Shown here in pieces: positions 36,402 through 45,521 of a stretch of 48,608 nucleotides of DNA (the first letter of the stretch is position 1; each line of letters starts with the position of its first letter). The notes below the pieces were generated by a model. The model saw only the letters and a program-made list of their open reading frames with translations. It did not search any database and was not told the origin of the DNA. The DNA comes from an uncultured Oceanospirillaceae bacterium (lineage in GTDB: Bacteria > Pseudomonadota > Gammaproteobacteria > Pseudomonadales > Balneatricaceae). The position numbers and the translations under genes were made by a program. Location: positions 1-48,608 of the forward strand of contig CAJXNY010000037.1 of assembly GCA_913057435.1 (NCBI GenBank), read 5' to 3'.

Positions 36402-37092
36402 TGATAAACGGAATCGTAACTTTGCGCTTGGCACTGAGAGACTCGCGGTCGAGCCGTTCAAGCAGCTCCAGCAGATCACCCATATCGCGGCTGGCATGGT
36501 AGATCAGGTAACGCACCGCATCTTCACCCAGCTGGATACCACGGTCGGCAGCCCGACTGCGGATCGCCACCACCTTGTCATCATCAGCCAGTGGCTGCAG
36601 CTGAAAGACCATCCCCCAGGTCAGCCGGGAGGCCAGATCAGGCAGCTTGATTCCCAACAAACGCGGCGGTACTGACGCACCAATGATCAGGTGATTATTC
36701 TGCGCCCGTACCCGGTTAAAAAAGTGGAACAGGCCATGCTCCCACTCTTCATTACCACTGATCGCTTCCACATTGTCGAGGCAGACCAGATCAAGATGCT
36801 CCAGCCCTTCGAGCACCTGGGGCCCACCCATCGCCATCAGTTCATCCATCGGCAGATAGGTCGCACTACGATGTGCAGGCTCGGCACCATTACAGGCGGC
36901 CTGCAACAGATGACTGACACCCACGCCATGCCCCCCCCAGTAGTACAGCAACAGCTCACCCTTGCCCTGACAGGCAGTGAGTGCCATTGCCTGGCCCAAC
37001 TGGTTACTGGCACCGGCAAAGAAGTTATCAAAACGGGCGTCATCATTGATATCGACGCTCAGGGGAATCTGGAAGGGTGTGCTACTGCTCAT
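36382..37092 (-). CDS. hda: DnaA regulatory inactivator Hda
   Basis: Hda, bound to the DNA sliding clamp, stimulates ATP hydrolysis by DnaA and so prevents re-initiation. The 236-residue AAA+ protein starts with a clamp-binding motif (QIPLSV, residues 8-13). The Walker A-like loop is GGHGVGVSH, in which the lysine position is valine; E. coli Hda has arginine there, so divergence of this loop is normal but the valine is unusual. DLVCLDNVEAI is Walker B, ASVPPRLLGIKLPDLASRL is sensor 1/box VII with its arginine finger. ATGA at 37089-37092 overlaps the permease stop: the two genes are coupled. The perM-hda order is as in Pseudomonas. Confidence 0.94.
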   Translation of the reverse strand: MSSSTPFQIPLSVDINDDARFDNFFAGASNQLGQAMALTACQGKGELLLYYWGGHGVGVSHLLQAACNGAEPAHRSATYLPMDELMAMGGPQVLEGLEHLDLVCLDNVEAISGNEEWEHGLFHFFNRVRAQNNHLIIGASVPPRLLGIKLPDLASRLTWGMVFQLQPLADDDKVVAIRSRAADRGIQLGEDAVRYLIYHASRDMGDLLELLERLDRESLSAKRKVTIPFIKQVMGW

Positions 37093-38192
37093 GCACTCTG
37101 TTCATTGTTGTTGTCATGTTCAACCGATTCATTGCGAGGCTGCGAGTAAAGCGAACTGCCTTTATAGCCGTCATGCAGATGGCGCAACAATACCATAATC
37201 ACTGCCGCCACCGGCAAGGCCAGCAAAACACCGACAAAGCCGGCCAGCTGGCCACCGGCCATAATCGCAAAGATCACCGCCACGGGGTGTAAGCCAATGC
37301 GATCCCCCACCAGCAGCGGGGTCAGCACCGTCCCTTCCAGCATCTGGCCAACGCCGAAAACAGCGCCAACCCAGAGCAACATGGAGGGGTCCTGAAACTG
37401 CATAAGCGCGGCAATGGCAGCCGCCGCAAAACCAATAATAAAGCCCATATAAGGCACAATACTGGCAAGCCCCGCCAGCATACCGATAAGCAGCGCGAGA
37501 TCAAGCCCCACCAGCCACAAGCCAACCGCATAGATTCCACCCAGCGCCATCATCACAATTAGCTGACCTTTAACAAAAGCCCCGAGCACCTCATCGCACT
37601 CTGTCGCCCAGAGGCTGACACGGCCTTCTATATTACGCGGCAGCAGGCGATGCAGTTTGGCGATCATCAGGTCCCAGTCACGCAGCAGGTAAAACGTCAC
37701 CACCGGAATCAGCACCAGGTTCGCCAGCCAGACGGCCAGCGCCAGGCCCGAACGGGTAATGCTACCCAGCACCTGCTTCATCAGATCACCGGTCTGTTGC
37801 CAGTCGGCAATCAGCAAGCTGCGCAGGCTATCAAACTGCAGCGCGGCAGCATCAATGCCAAAGGTCAGTTCCAGCCAGGGCAACAAACGGCTATCGACCA
37901 GCTCCAGCCCCACCGGCACCAGCGCGACCAGCACTCGAACCTGCTGGCTAAGCTTGGGCAACAGTAGCAACACCAGCGCCGCCATTGCCGTACTGAGACA
38001 GGTAAAAACAACCACCACGGCAACCGTACGTGAACAGCCCACCGCCTCGAGCCGGTCCGCCACCGGATCACACAGGTAAGCCAGCAATGCCCCGACCAGA
38101 AAAGGTGACAGTATCGGTGCCAGCAGATACACCAGCGCCAATAGCACCAGAGTAAGTATCAGGAAAAACCAGCGTTGCGACTCCGTTACCAT
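37089..38192 (-). CDS. AI-2E family (PerM-like) permease
   Basis: This is a 367-residue inner-membrane protein with about eight hydrophobic segments, of the AI-2E/PerM/UPF0118 family. Members include the TqsA exporter and Na+/H+ antiporters; the substrate here is not known. Family marks are APILSPFLVGALLAYLCDP, LVLIPVVTFYLLRDWDLM, GLASIVPYMGFIIG and LLVGDRIGLHPVAVIFAIMAGG. The C-terminal tail is hydrophilic. I prefer ATG 38192, with GGAG 9 bases upstream, to the ATG two codons earlier. It starts 26 bases after the DUF2066 stop and overlaps hda, so DUF2066-perM-hda form an operon. Confidence 0.92.
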   Translation of the reverse strand: MVTESQRWFFLILTLVLLALVYLLAPILSPFLVGALLAYLCDPVADRLEAVGCSRTVAVVVVFTCLSTAMAALVLLLLPKLSQQVRVLVALVPVGLELVDSRLLPWLELTFGIDAAALQFDSLRSLLIADWQQTGDLMKQVLGSITRSGLALAVWLANLVLIPVVTFYLLRDWDLMIAKLHRLLPRNIEGRVSLWATECDEVLGAFVKGQLIVMMALGGIYAVGLWLVGLDLALLIGMLAGLASIVPYMGFIIGFAAAAIAALMQFQDPSMLLWVGAVFGVGQMLEGTVLTPLLVGDRIGLHPVAVIFAIMAGGQLAGFVGVLLALPVAAVIMVLLRHLHDGYKGSSLYSQPRNESVEHDNNNEQSA

Positions 38193-38218
38193 GATCATCT
38201 CCAGCTGTTCAGCCTCTC

Positions 38219-39292
38219 TTAGCCCTGCCAGCGATAGCGTAAAAGCAGCCTGTTTTCATCAACCGGCACACCAGCATTCACCGGCGCCATACGTGGCTCC
38301 AGCCGCACGGCACGTTCCAGCTGCTCCACCCGACCATCAAGCTGCACACGCAGCAACAACCGAGTGCCTTCCACCTGTTCAACCACCACCGCGGTAACTA
38401 TTGTCAGACGGTTCAGATACCCCACCACCGCAGCATAATCCGCCAGCGTACGAACATTGGTGATATCCAGCTGCAGGCCTTCCATATAATTGCTGTCGCT
38501 GGCACCGGACAGCGCGGCGAACAGCTTATCCGACACTTGCTCAACCGCAGCCCCCAGCGCCTCTTCACTGTTACCCTGGGTGGTAAAACGCTGCTCGGCA
38601 CCCTGCCCCAGCAGCAGCAGCCAGTCGACAGACCAGTTGCCACCAGGCAACGGCGTCATTCGCCCGGCCAGAGTAGCATCCGGTCGGTAACGACTGGACG
38701 CCTGCTCAATCCCATTGCGAAACAGTCCCCACAGGTCCGACACCGGCAGATTCTGCTGATCGGTCAGATCATAGAGCGGCAGCTGTACCGGCAGACCACG
38801 CGTAGCCGCGCGGTTCATCATAGTGGAAAGTAAACGATTATCAGCCGACAGATAGTCACGCTGGTTCTGCCGCTCAGCGGCCAGCCACAGCATCAGCGTA
38901 GGCCGTTGAGCACCCATCGGCCGCTCATTAGCCTGGCGCAACAGCTTATCCACCAGCGTGGTATCAAAATCCAGCGCCAGCGCCAGTGCTGGCTGCTGGG
39001 TACCACTGGCATCGGCGACAGCCCGGCCTGTTTTGCGGTAAGCATAACCACGCAGCAAGGCACCGGGTGCCTGCAGTGCTTGCTGAACCACCGGTTTACC
39101 CAGCACATTACGACTGCCGGAGACTTTGATCAGTACGCCAGCAAGGCCATCAGCCAGCTGGCTGGTAGCTGGCGCGCCCTGTTGAACAGGCACCAGCAGC
39201 TGACTGCTATAAAGCCCGGAGACCTCACCTGCGCGCAGTGCACCAGCGGCCAGCATTAACAGTATAAAGAGGGGCCAGAAACGTTTTTTCAT
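38219..39292 (-). CDS. DUF2066 periplasmic protein
   Basis: This is a 357-residue exported protein of the DUF2066 family, function unknown. Signal peptide: KKRFWPLFILLMLAAGALRA with cleavage before GEVSGL. Family blocks include VLIKVSGSRNVLG near residue 55, the TLMLWLAAERQNQRDYL stretch, LPLYDLTDQQNLPVSDLWG and the C-terminal VVGYLNRLTIVTAV. AAGGACG precedes the ATG. It is divergent from purM across 242 bases and heads the operon with the permease and hda, an arrangement conserved in Pseudomonas, which supports the assignment. Confidence 0.92.
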   Translation of the reverse strand: MKKRFWPLFILLMLAAGALRAGEVSGLYSSQLLVPVQQGAPATSQLADGLAGVLIKVSGSRNVLGKPVVQQALQAPGALLRGYAYRKTGRAVADASGTQQPALALALDFDTTLVDKLLRQANERPMGAQRPTLMLWLAAERQNQRDYLSADNRLLSTMMNRAATRGLPVQLPLYDLTDQQNLPVSDLWGLFRNGIEQASSRYRPDATLAGRMTPLPGGNWSVDWLLLLGQGAEQRFTTQGNSEEALGAAVEQVSDKLFAALSGASDSNYMEGLQLDITNVRTLADYAAVVGYLNRLTIVTAVVVEQVEGTRLLLRVQLDGRVEQLERAVRLEPRMAPVNAGVPVDENRLLLRYRWQG

Positions 39293-39534
39293 TGCGTCCT
39301 TATCTCACCTTCGTCAGCGGGTGCGGGCTCAAAAACAGGGCCTAAATCCGGTCCCTGGAACAGCGGGCTACTTTAACACAGGATCACAGTGGCGATAACC
39401 GCATCACCGTCAGAACAACCGGTCCAGGCCGATAGCCCCTGTGCAACAAAAGAGGTAGAATAGCGCCCGTTCTGGAACCTTGCCTGTGCAGGGCTCCGTT
39501 ACCGCTTAAATTTTGCCAAAGGTTTAATGAATCC

Positions 39535-40593
39535 ATGTCTACTGGTTCCGACAACACCTCCCTGAGCTACAAAGATGCTGGCGTCGATATCGATGCAGGT
39601 AACGCCCTGATTGAACGTATCAAAGGCGTTGCCAAGCGCACTGCCCGTCCTGAAGTGATGGGTGGCCTGGGTGGTTTCGGCGCGCTGTGCCGTATCCCTC
39701 AGGGTTACAAAAACCCGATTCTGGTTACAGGCACCGATGGTGTTGGCACCAAGCTGGCGCTGGCGAAAGACCTGAACAAACATGACACCATCGGGATCGA
39801 TCTGGTGGCCATGTGTGTTAACGATCTGGTCGTTGCTGGCGCTGAGCCGCTGCAGTTCCTGGATTACTACGCGACAGGCAGCCTGAACGTAGATATGGCA
39901 GCCGATGTGGTTGCCGGTATCGGCACCGGTTGTGAACTGGCCGGTGCTGCACTGGTTGGCGGTGAAACCGCTGAAATGCCAGGTATGTACAATGGCGACG
40001 AATACGATCTGGCCGGTTTCTGTGTCGGTATCGTTGAAGAAGATCAGATCATCGACGGCAGCAAGGTCAAGTCTGGCGATACGCTGATCGGTCTGGCCTC
40101 TTCCGGCCCGCACTCCAACGGCTACTCGCTGATCCGCAAGATCATTGAAGTACGCGGTGCTGATCTGTCGCAGGATCTGGATGGCCGCCCGCTGGGCGAT
40201 GCCCTGATGGAACCGACTCGCATCTACGTTAAATCTCTGCTCAAGCTGATCAAAGAGAGCCAGGTTAATGCCCTGTCTCACATCACCGGTGGCGGCCTGC
40301 TGGAAAACATCCCGCGCGTACTGCCAGCAGATGCCAAAGCTGTAATCGACCTGGACTCCTGGCAGCTGCCAGCCGTGTTCAACTGGTTGCAGGAACAGGG
40401 CAACGTTGAAGCACGCGAAATGTACCGCACCTTTAACTGTGGTGTAGGCATGGTGATCGCCGTCCCTGCTGATAAAGCTGACGAAGCACTGCAGATGCTG
40501 ACAGACTCCGGCGAAAACGCCTGGGTAATCGGTCAGATCGAAGATGCAGCGGCTGGCGAAGAGCAGGTTGAACTGCGCAGCAAGGACGCCTGA
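39535..40593 (+). CDS. purM: Phosphoribosylaminoimidazole synthetase PurM
   Basis: PurM closes the imidazole ring of purine biosynthesis, converting FGAM and ATP to AIR. The 352-residue length is standard. Seen in sequence: [17 protein letters not shown] at the N-terminus, [14 protein letters not shown] (ATP-binding), the signature [51 protein letters not shown] and [14 protein letters not shown]. The coding sequence is strongly G-ending, as expected of a well-expressed gene, and leaves a long open antisense frame of no significance. It is followed after 5 bases by purN. Confidence 0.97.
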   Translation: MSTGSDNTSLSYKDAGVDIDAGNALIERIKGVAKRTARPEVMGGLGGFGALCRIPQGYKNPILVTGTDGVGTKLALAKDLNKHDTIGIDLVAMCVNDLVVAGAEPLQFLDYYATGSLNVDMAADVVAGIGTGCELAGAALVGGETAEMPGMYNGDEYDLAGFCVGIVEEDQIIDGSKVKSGDTLIGLASSGPHSNGYSLIRKIIEVRGADLSQDLDGRPLGDALMEPTRIYVKSLLKLIKESQVNALSHITGGGLLENIPRVLPADAKAVIDLDSWQLPAVFNWLQEQGNVEAREMYRTFNCGVGMVIAVPADKADEALQMLTDSGENAWVIGQIEDAAAGEEQVELRSKDA

Positions 40594-40598
40594 GCCCA

Positions 40599-41243
40599 AT
40601 GGCCAAACAGATTGTCGTACTGATCTCCGGTAGCGGCTCCAATCTGCAGGCCATCCTTGATGCGATCCAGGCGGGTCGCATTGAGGGCCAGGTCAGCGCG
40701 GTTATCTCCAACAAAGCCGGTGTATTCGGGCTGGAGCGCGCTGAGACTGCAGGGATCGTCACCGAAGTGATCGATCACAAAGCCTTCGACAGCCGTGAAG
40801 CCTTTGATATCGAGCTGGCCTCACGCATCGATGCCTGCCAGCCTGATCTGGTGGTACTGGCAGGCTTTATGCGCATCCTGACAGCAGACTTTGTCCGCCA
40901 CTACCAGGGTCGCCTGCTGAATATCCACCCATCACTGCTGCCGAAGTACAAAGGCCTGCATACTCACCAGCGCGCGCTGGACGCCGGAGATGCAGAGCAC
41001 GGTTGTACTGTGCACTTTGTTACCGAAGAGCTGGATGGTGGGCCGCTGGCAGTTCAGGGGGCAGTCAGCATTGATGCGGATGATAGTGCCGACAGCCTGC
41101 AACACAAAGTGCACAAGGTCGAACATCAGATTTACCCTTATACGGTAGAACTGTTCTGCGCCGACCGACTGGCATGGAGCGAACACGGCGTAACGCTGGA
41201 TGGCAGCCCCCTTCCTGCCTCCGGTTATCGCTTTGAAGGCTGA
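40599..41243 (+). CDS. purN: Phosphoribosylglycinamide formyltransferase PurN
   Basis: PurN formylates GAR with 10-formyl-THF in step three of purine synthesis. The 214-residue protein shows VLISGSGSNLQAILDA (phosphate loop), VLAGFMRILTADFV, the catalytic NIHPSLLPKYKGLHTH (Asn and His), CTVHFVTEELDGGPLAVQ with the catalytic Asp, and the C-terminal HQIYPYTVELF. It starts 5 bases after purM and is surely co-transcribed with it. It uses the same folate donor that PurU in this window hydrolyses. DUF3108 follows 32 bases later. Confidence 0.97.
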   Translation: MAKQIVVLISGSGSNLQAILDAIQAGRIEGQVSAVISNKAGVFGLERAETAGIVTEVIDHKAFDSREAFDIELASRIDACQPDLVVLAGFMRILTADFVRHYQGRLLNIHPSLLPKYKGLHTHQRALDAGDAEHGCTVHFVTEELDGGPLAVQGAVSIDADDSADSLQHKVHKVEHQIYPYTVELFCADRLAWSEHGVTLDGSPLPASGYRFEG

Positions 41244-41275
41244 CAACAGACTCTAACGGACTAAAAAGGTGACCT

Positions 41276-41983
41276 ATGTTGAACACACTGATCAGACCCG
41301 CTGCAAAACTGCTGCTGGCCACTGCGCTGAGTGTCTCAGCGGTCACCGCGTTTGCGGTCGAACTTCAGCCCTACCAGGCGCGTTATAGCCTGGACTGGGC
41401 ATCCGGCGTCAGCTTCAGTGGCGACGCCGTTCGCAGCCTGCGCCGTGAAGGCGACGGCTGGCTGCTGGAAACCAATGCTAAAGCCATGTTTGCCAGCCTG
41501 GCCGAAAGCAGCCACTTCACACTCAACCCCACAATTCAGCCGCAGCAATACCACTTCAAGCGTAAAATTCTGGGTAAGAAACGCAAAGCTCAACTCGACT
41601 TCGACTGGCAACAGCAGCAAGTCACCAATAACGTCAATGACAAACCCTGGACCATGGCCATTGCACCCGGCGTGCTGGACAAACTCAGCGTGCAGCTACA
41701 ACTGCGGCTGGACCTCAAAGCCGGGAAAACACAGTTTGAGTATCAGGTCGCCGATGGCGGCAAGCTGAAAACCTACCGCTTCAAGCTGGATGGCAAAGAG
41801 TCCATCAAGACTCCCGCTGGCACCTTTGATGCAGTGAAAGTCAGCCGCGACCGTGGCAGTGACAGCCAGCGTAAAACCTGGATCTGGTTTGCCCCCACCA
41901 TGGATTATCTGATCGTCAAAATTCATCAGGTGGAAAAATCCAAGAAAGAGTACAAGCTGGTACTCAAAGAGGTCGCGCACTAA
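41276..41983 (+). CDS. DUF3108 exported protein
   Basis: This is a 235-residue periplasmic or envelope protein of the DUF3108 family, function unknown. The signal peptide (LLLATALSVSAVTAFAV) is followed by a beta-rich domain: LQPYQARYSLDWASGVSF, the KRKILGKKRKAQLDFDW region and the family block RKTWIWFAPTMDYLIVKIH. AAAAGG lies before the ATG. It is third in purM-purN-DUF3108, the same order found in Pseudomonas. It converges on the persulfide-dioxygenase-like gene with a 33-base gap. Confidence 0.92.
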   Translation: MLNTLIRPAAKLLLATALSVSAVTAFAVELQPYQARYSLDWASGVSFSGDAVRSLRREGDGWLLETNAKAMFASLAESSHFTLNPTIQPQQYHFKRKILGKKRKAQLDFDWQQQQVTNNVNDKPWTMAIAPGVLDKLSVQLQLRLDLKAGKTQFEYQVADGGKLKTYRFKLDGKESIKTPAGTFDAVKVSRDRGSDSQRKTWIWFAPTMDYLIVKIHQVEKSKKEYKLVLKEVAH

Positions 41984-42016
41984 GCGCACCTCGCACCCCC
42001 CCTTAAAACCCTGAGC

Positions 42017-42880
42017 TCAGAACAGATTCAGCGGCACCTTCAGATACACCCGACCATTGGCCTCTGGCTCCGGCATCTGCCCGGCGCACATATTAATCTG
42101 CACCGACGGTAACAGCAGCCGTGGCACCGCCAGGGTGGCATCACGGGCCTGACGCATCTGTACAAACTCCGCCTGCGTTACCCCACTGCGAATATGCACA
42201 TTGGCCGCCTTCTGCGCACCAACGGTTGTTTCGTAACTAAAGCTGTCTCGCCCCGGCGCTTTATAGTCATGACACATAAACAACCGGGTCGTTTCAGGCA
42301 ACGCCAGCAAACGCTGCACCGAGGCATACAGCTGCGCCGCATCTCCGCCGGGGAAGTCACAGCGCGCCGTGCCATAATCCGGCATAAATAGCGTATCACC
42401 AACAAACACCGTATCACCCACCTGATAGCTGACACAGGCCGGGGTATGGCCAGGCGTATGCAATACAGAGATCTCAAGCTCGCCCAGTGTCAGCGCGTCA
42501 CCATCGCCAAACAGCTGATCAAACTGGCTGCCATCACGCAGGAAGGACGACTGACTGTTAAACGCCTCACCGAACACCTGCTGCACCTGGGTAATCTGGT
42601 TACCGATGCCAATTTTTCCGCCGCAGCGCTGTTGCAAAAAACGCGCGGCAGACAGGTGATCCGCATGGACATGGGTTTCCAGAATCCAGCACAGGCGTAA
42701 GCCGTGCTGCTCAATCCAGCGCACAATCTGTTCGGCGCTGTCTGTCGCCGTGCGCCCAGCGGCATAGTCAAAATCCAGCACCGGGTCGATCACCGCACAA
42801 TCGCCGCTGGCACTATCCGTCACCACATAGCTGAAGGTATTACTGTCGTTATCAAAGAACGCTTCTATCTGTAGTGCCAT
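42017..42880 (-). CDS. MBL-fold hydrolase, persulfide dioxygenase-like (Blh type)
   Basis: This 287-residue metallo-beta-lactamase-fold protein is predicted to oxidise glutathione persulfide or related sulfane sulfur. It has HxHxDH (THVHADHLSAARFL), the second metal histidine (LHTPGHTPACVSY), FVGDTLFMPDYGTARCDFPG and the last histidine (CHDY). The MPDYGTARCDFPGGDA block is typical of the Blh/ETHE1-like sulfur dioxygenases rather than glyoxalase II. Two adjacent ATG codons (42883, 42880) both follow GGAGG and overlap the upstream TGA stop; 42880 has the more usual spacing. Translational coupling to the desulfurase-like gene suggests the two act in sequence on cysteine-derived persulfide. Confidence 0.88.
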   Translation of the reverse strand: MALQIEAFFDNDSNTFSYVVTDSASGDCAVIDPVLDFDYAAGRTATDSAEQIVRWIEQHGLRLCWILETHVHADHLSAARFLQQRCGGKIGIGNQITQVQQVFGEAFNSQSSFLRDGSQFDQLFGDGDALTLGELEISVLHTPGHTPACVSYQVGDTVFVGDTLFMPDYGTARCDFPGGDAAQLYASVQRLLALPETTRLFMCHDYKAPGRDSFSYETTVGAQKAANVHIRSGVTQAEFVQMRQARDATLAVPRLLLPSVQINMCAGQMPEPEANGRVYLKVPLNLF

Positions 42881-44541
42881 CATTGCCTCCCCGGCTCACC
42901 CTCATCATCCAGCTCAATCTGCTCCGGCAGTATGAACCAGCACAACGCGGCAGATTGATGATTCAACCCCAGAGCATACCGGCTTTCACCACGGCGTGAC
43001 CTGCACAATTCGTCTTCTGCCTGCTGCAACAAAGCCGCAAAATCAACCGGCAGGCCATTCTCAACTGTAATCACCTGTTCAGGATGACAGTCCGTCAGCG
43101 CCACCGGCAGCTCGACCTGCTGCCCCTGATAACGCCAGACACCCGCAGCAGTATCGAACTGATAAAACGGTAGCAAACACCAGCCGTATTCTGCCACCAG
43201 CTCCACCGCCCGCACCAGGTAATCGAAGCTGGCCTCATCAATAAAGTAATTAAAGTTTAGCCGGGTCCAGCCTGGCCGCAGTACGCTATCCCCGGCCAGT
43301 AATCGGGCTTCCAGCGCCTTGCTGTCCGCCATCGTCAGCCCCAGCAAATGATGGCCGTAAGGCCCAGCGCAAGAGCAGCCGCCCCGCGCCTGAATACCAA
43401 ACAGATCATTGAGCAGCGCCACCACAAAACCATAATGCAACGGCTTGCCCTGGTGGTGGATCTGAAACGAACAAATCGACAGCCGCTCCGCCTCCGTACC
43501 GCCAAGCACCTCAATCGCCGAATGCTGCTCCCAGCGATGCAAGGCACGCTGCATAAACCCATGTTCCAGCGCTTCTATCTGCGCGGTACCCACCTGCTGC
43601 TGCAGCTGAAACACCAGCCCGGCCCGGATTGATTCAACAATGGCTGGCGTACCACCCTCTTCACGCCGCTCAATATCCGTGCTGTAGCAATGATCCTCCG
43701 GCGTGACATACACCACCGTGCCGCCACCCGGCACTGCCGGTATGGTATTCGTCAGAATCTGTTCATTAACCACCAGCACCCCCGGCGTTCCTGGCCCGCC
43801 GATAAACTTATGCGGCGAGATAAACAGTGCATCCTGACCCTGCGCCTGCAGATCAATCGCCACATAGGGCGCAGCCGCTGCATAATCCCAGAATGCCAGC
43901 GCGCCATGCCGGTGCAGCAGCTCGCTGATCGTCCGCACATCGGATTTAATTCCGGTGACATTGGAGGCCGCCGAGAAACTGCCTATTTTCAGCGGCCGAT
44001 CCGCATAGCGCTGCAGCTCAAGCGCCAGCTGGCACTGATCGATCTGGCCCTGATTATCCAGCGGAATCGACACCAGGGTCGTAATGCTCTCGCGCCAGAT
44101 CAGCTCATTCGAGTGATGCTCATAAGGGCCTATAAACACCACCGGCCGCTGGCTATCCTCAATCTGCTGGTCAAAGCCATGCTGGCCATCCAGCTGGGGT
44201 GGCAAACGCAGATTCAGCATACCGATCAGCTTATCAATCGCGGCCGTCGCCCCGGAGCCAGCAAAAATCACCTTATGCTGCGCCGTGCCATTCACCGCAC
44301 TACGTATCTGCTGGCGCGCCTGCTCGCGCAGCGCCGTACTCTGGCGGCCGGTAAACGAGGTTTCCGTATGGGTATTGGCATAACCAGGCAGCACCCGGTG
44401 CTGAATAAACGCTTCAATAAATGTCAGCCCCCGCCCTGATGCAGTGTAATCGGCATACACCAGCGGTTTCTGACCAAACGGCGTGCTGATTGGCAGCCCT
44501 TCCCCAATGACTGAACGACGAATCTGCGCTAACAACGACAT
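42880..44541 (-). CDS. Class V aminotransferase / cysteine desulfurase-like enzyme
   Basis: This is a 553-residue PLP enzyme of the aminotransferase class V fold. Visible are YADYTASGRGLTFIE, GSGATAAIDKL, GPYEHHSNELIWRES, SAASNVTGIKSDV, the PLP lysine in FISPHKFIGGPGTPGVL, and a candidate persulfide cysteine pair in QARGGCSCAGPYGHH. It is about 150 residues longer than SufS; the C-terminal ~130 residues have no motif I know. The most likely role is desulfuration of cysteine or a related thiol. AGGGAAGG lies before ATG 44541. Its stop overlaps the start of the persulfide-dioxygenase-like gene, and an Lrp-family regulator is divergent 169 bases away. Confidence 0.87.
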   Translation of the reverse strand: MSLLAQIRRSVIGEGLPISTPFGQKPLVYADYTASGRGLTFIEAFIQHRVLPGYANTHTETSFTGRQSTALREQARQQIRSAVNGTAQHKVIFAGSGATAAIDKLIGMLNLRLPPQLDGQHGFDQQIEDSQRPVVFIGPYEHHSNELIWRESITTLVSIPLDNQGQIDQCQLALELQRYADRPLKIGSFSAASNVTGIKSDVRTISELLHRHGALAFWDYAAAAPYVAIDLQAQGQDALFISPHKFIGGPGTPGVLVVNEQILTNTIPAVPGGGTVVYVTPEDHCYSTDIERREEGGTPAIVESIRAGLVFQLQQQVGTAQIEALEHGFMQRALHRWEQHSAIEVLGGTEAERLSICSFQIHHQGKPLHYGFVVALLNDLFGIQARGGCSCAGPYGHHLLGLTMADSKALEARLLAGDSVLRPGWTRLNFNYFIDEASFDYLVRAVELVAEYGWCLLPFYQFDTAAGVWRYQGQQVELPVALTDCHPEQVITVENGLPVDFAALLQQAEDELCRSRRGESRYALGLNHQSAALCWFILPEQIELDDEGEPGRQ

Positions 44542-44573
44542 ACCTTCCCTCTACAACGGCTGAGTGAATCATG

Positions 44574-44602
44574 GTTTCAGTGTAGAGGTCGGCAACTGAA
44601 AC
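44574..44602. promoter_or_regulatory. Inverted repeat, candidate Lrp-type operator
   Basis: gtttcagt (44574-44581) and actgaaac (44595-44602) are perfect 8-bp inverted arms, 21 bp centre to centre, about two helical turns. They lie in the gap between the divergent desulfurase-like and Lrp-family genes, near the start of the former. This is the expected spot for the regulator to bind. Confidence 0.55.
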
Positions 44603-44710
44603 ATTGTTTGCTTTTGAATACTCAATCCATAAAGATAAGCAACTTTGATTCATATTTTTATCATTATCAGAAACGATCGACCAATCAGAACATAAAGACA
44701 GGAACACTGG

Positions 44711-45181
44711 ATGAAAATCGACCCCACTGACCGCCACATCCTTACCCTGCTACAACGCGATGCCAGCCTGTCCGTCGCCGAAATCGCGGACCAGGTCGCA
44801 CTGTCCAAAACCGCCTGCTGGCGGCGGATTCATGCGCTGGAAAACGCCGGGGTTATCCGTAAACGGGTCGCCCTGCTCGACGCCAGTAAACTAAACCTGC
44901 CGTTAACGGTCTACATTTCGGTGCGCACCAGTCAGCATAACGAAAGCTGGGCGGAGAATTTCCAGCGGGTGCTGGCAGATATTCCCGAGGTGCTGGAGGT
45001 GTGCCGGATGAGTGGTGATCTGGACTATCTGATCAAAGCGGTGGTCAGCGATATGCCCGATTACGACCGGCTGTATAAAAAGCTGATCAAAGCCAACCTG
45101 TCGGATGTCAGCTCCAGTTTTGTGATGGAACAGATGAAAAGCACCACCGAGCTGCCGCTGGATCACCTGCCGCCGCGCTAG
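44711..45181 (+). CDS. Lrp/AsnC-family transcription regulator, DecR-like
   Basis: This is a 156-residue amino-acid-responsive DNA-binding regulator. The N-terminal helix-turn-helix is DRHILTLLQRDASLSVAEIA followed by LSKTACWRRIHALENAGVI. The C-terminal RAM domain includes VLEVCRMSGDLDYLIKAVV and DYDRLYKKL. Lrp-family DecR (YbaO) of E. coli senses cysteine and activates a cysteine desulfidase; the divergent desulfurase-like and persulfide-dioxygenase-like genes here make an analogous role plausible, though this is inference. AGGAAC precedes the ATG by 8 bases. Confidence 0.92.
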   Translation: MKIDPTDRHILTLLQRDASLSVAEIADQVALSKTACWRRIHALENAGVIRKRVALLDASKLNLPLTVYISVRTSQHNESWAENFQRVLADIPEVLEVCRMSGDLDYLIKAVVSDMPDYDRLYKKLIKANLSDVSSSFVMEQMKSTTELPLDHLPPR

Positions 45182-45368
45182 CGCGAAAACGCACCGTCCT
45201 GATACCGCATTGCACCCAGGCGGGCAGATGCGGTGCGCCTGTCATCGCCTCTTACAGCCACTTTTTGCGTTCCCCAGACAAACACGTTTAAAGATCTTTT
45301 AGGATTTTAACGCCGAAAACCATACAAACAACCTCATTAGCGACTCAAACGCATCTAACACTCATACC

Positions 45369-45384
45369 TGGCACAGCCTGTGCA
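45369..45384 (+). promoter_or_regulatory. Sigma-54 promoter for nitrate transporter
   Basis: TGGCACAGCCTGTGCA fits the -24/-12 consensus TGGCAC-N5-TTGCA with one mismatch, GG and GC at the invariant 10-bp spacing. Transcription would start near 45395 and give a leader of about 315 bases. Nitrogen-limitation control through NtrC is expected. Confidence 0.75.
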
Positions 45385-45428
45385 AATACTCAGTCAGATT
45401 TTCCAGTGTGTCGCGAACAACCATCCAC

Positions 45429-45448
45429 CCGCTGCAACGGCGCAGCGG
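45429..45448 (+). promoter_or_regulatory. Hexaloop hairpin P1 candidate (ANTAR target)
   Basis: A perfect 7-bp stem (ccgctgc / gcagcgg) closes the 6-base loop AACGGC, with A at loop position 1 and G at position 4, the pattern bound by ANTAR antiterminators such as NasR/NasT. It lies early in the transcript expected from the sigma-54 promoter. Confidence 0.55.
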
Positions 45449-45521
45449 CCCGGTTGTCGTGAGCACCAGCAGCCTTTCGGGCTTAGTCGATCGTAGCGAG
45501 GAATGATCCGGTTTGAGGCAG

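Noticed and set aside
39499-40599. Open - strand frame of 366 codons opposite purM
   Set aside because: It is the mirror frame of a strongly biased purM coding sequence; purM motifs are complete on the other strand and this product matches no family.
43690-44439. Open + strand frame of 249 codons
   Set aside because: Antisense to the class V aminotransferase gene, arginine/histidine-rich with no domain or ribosome site.
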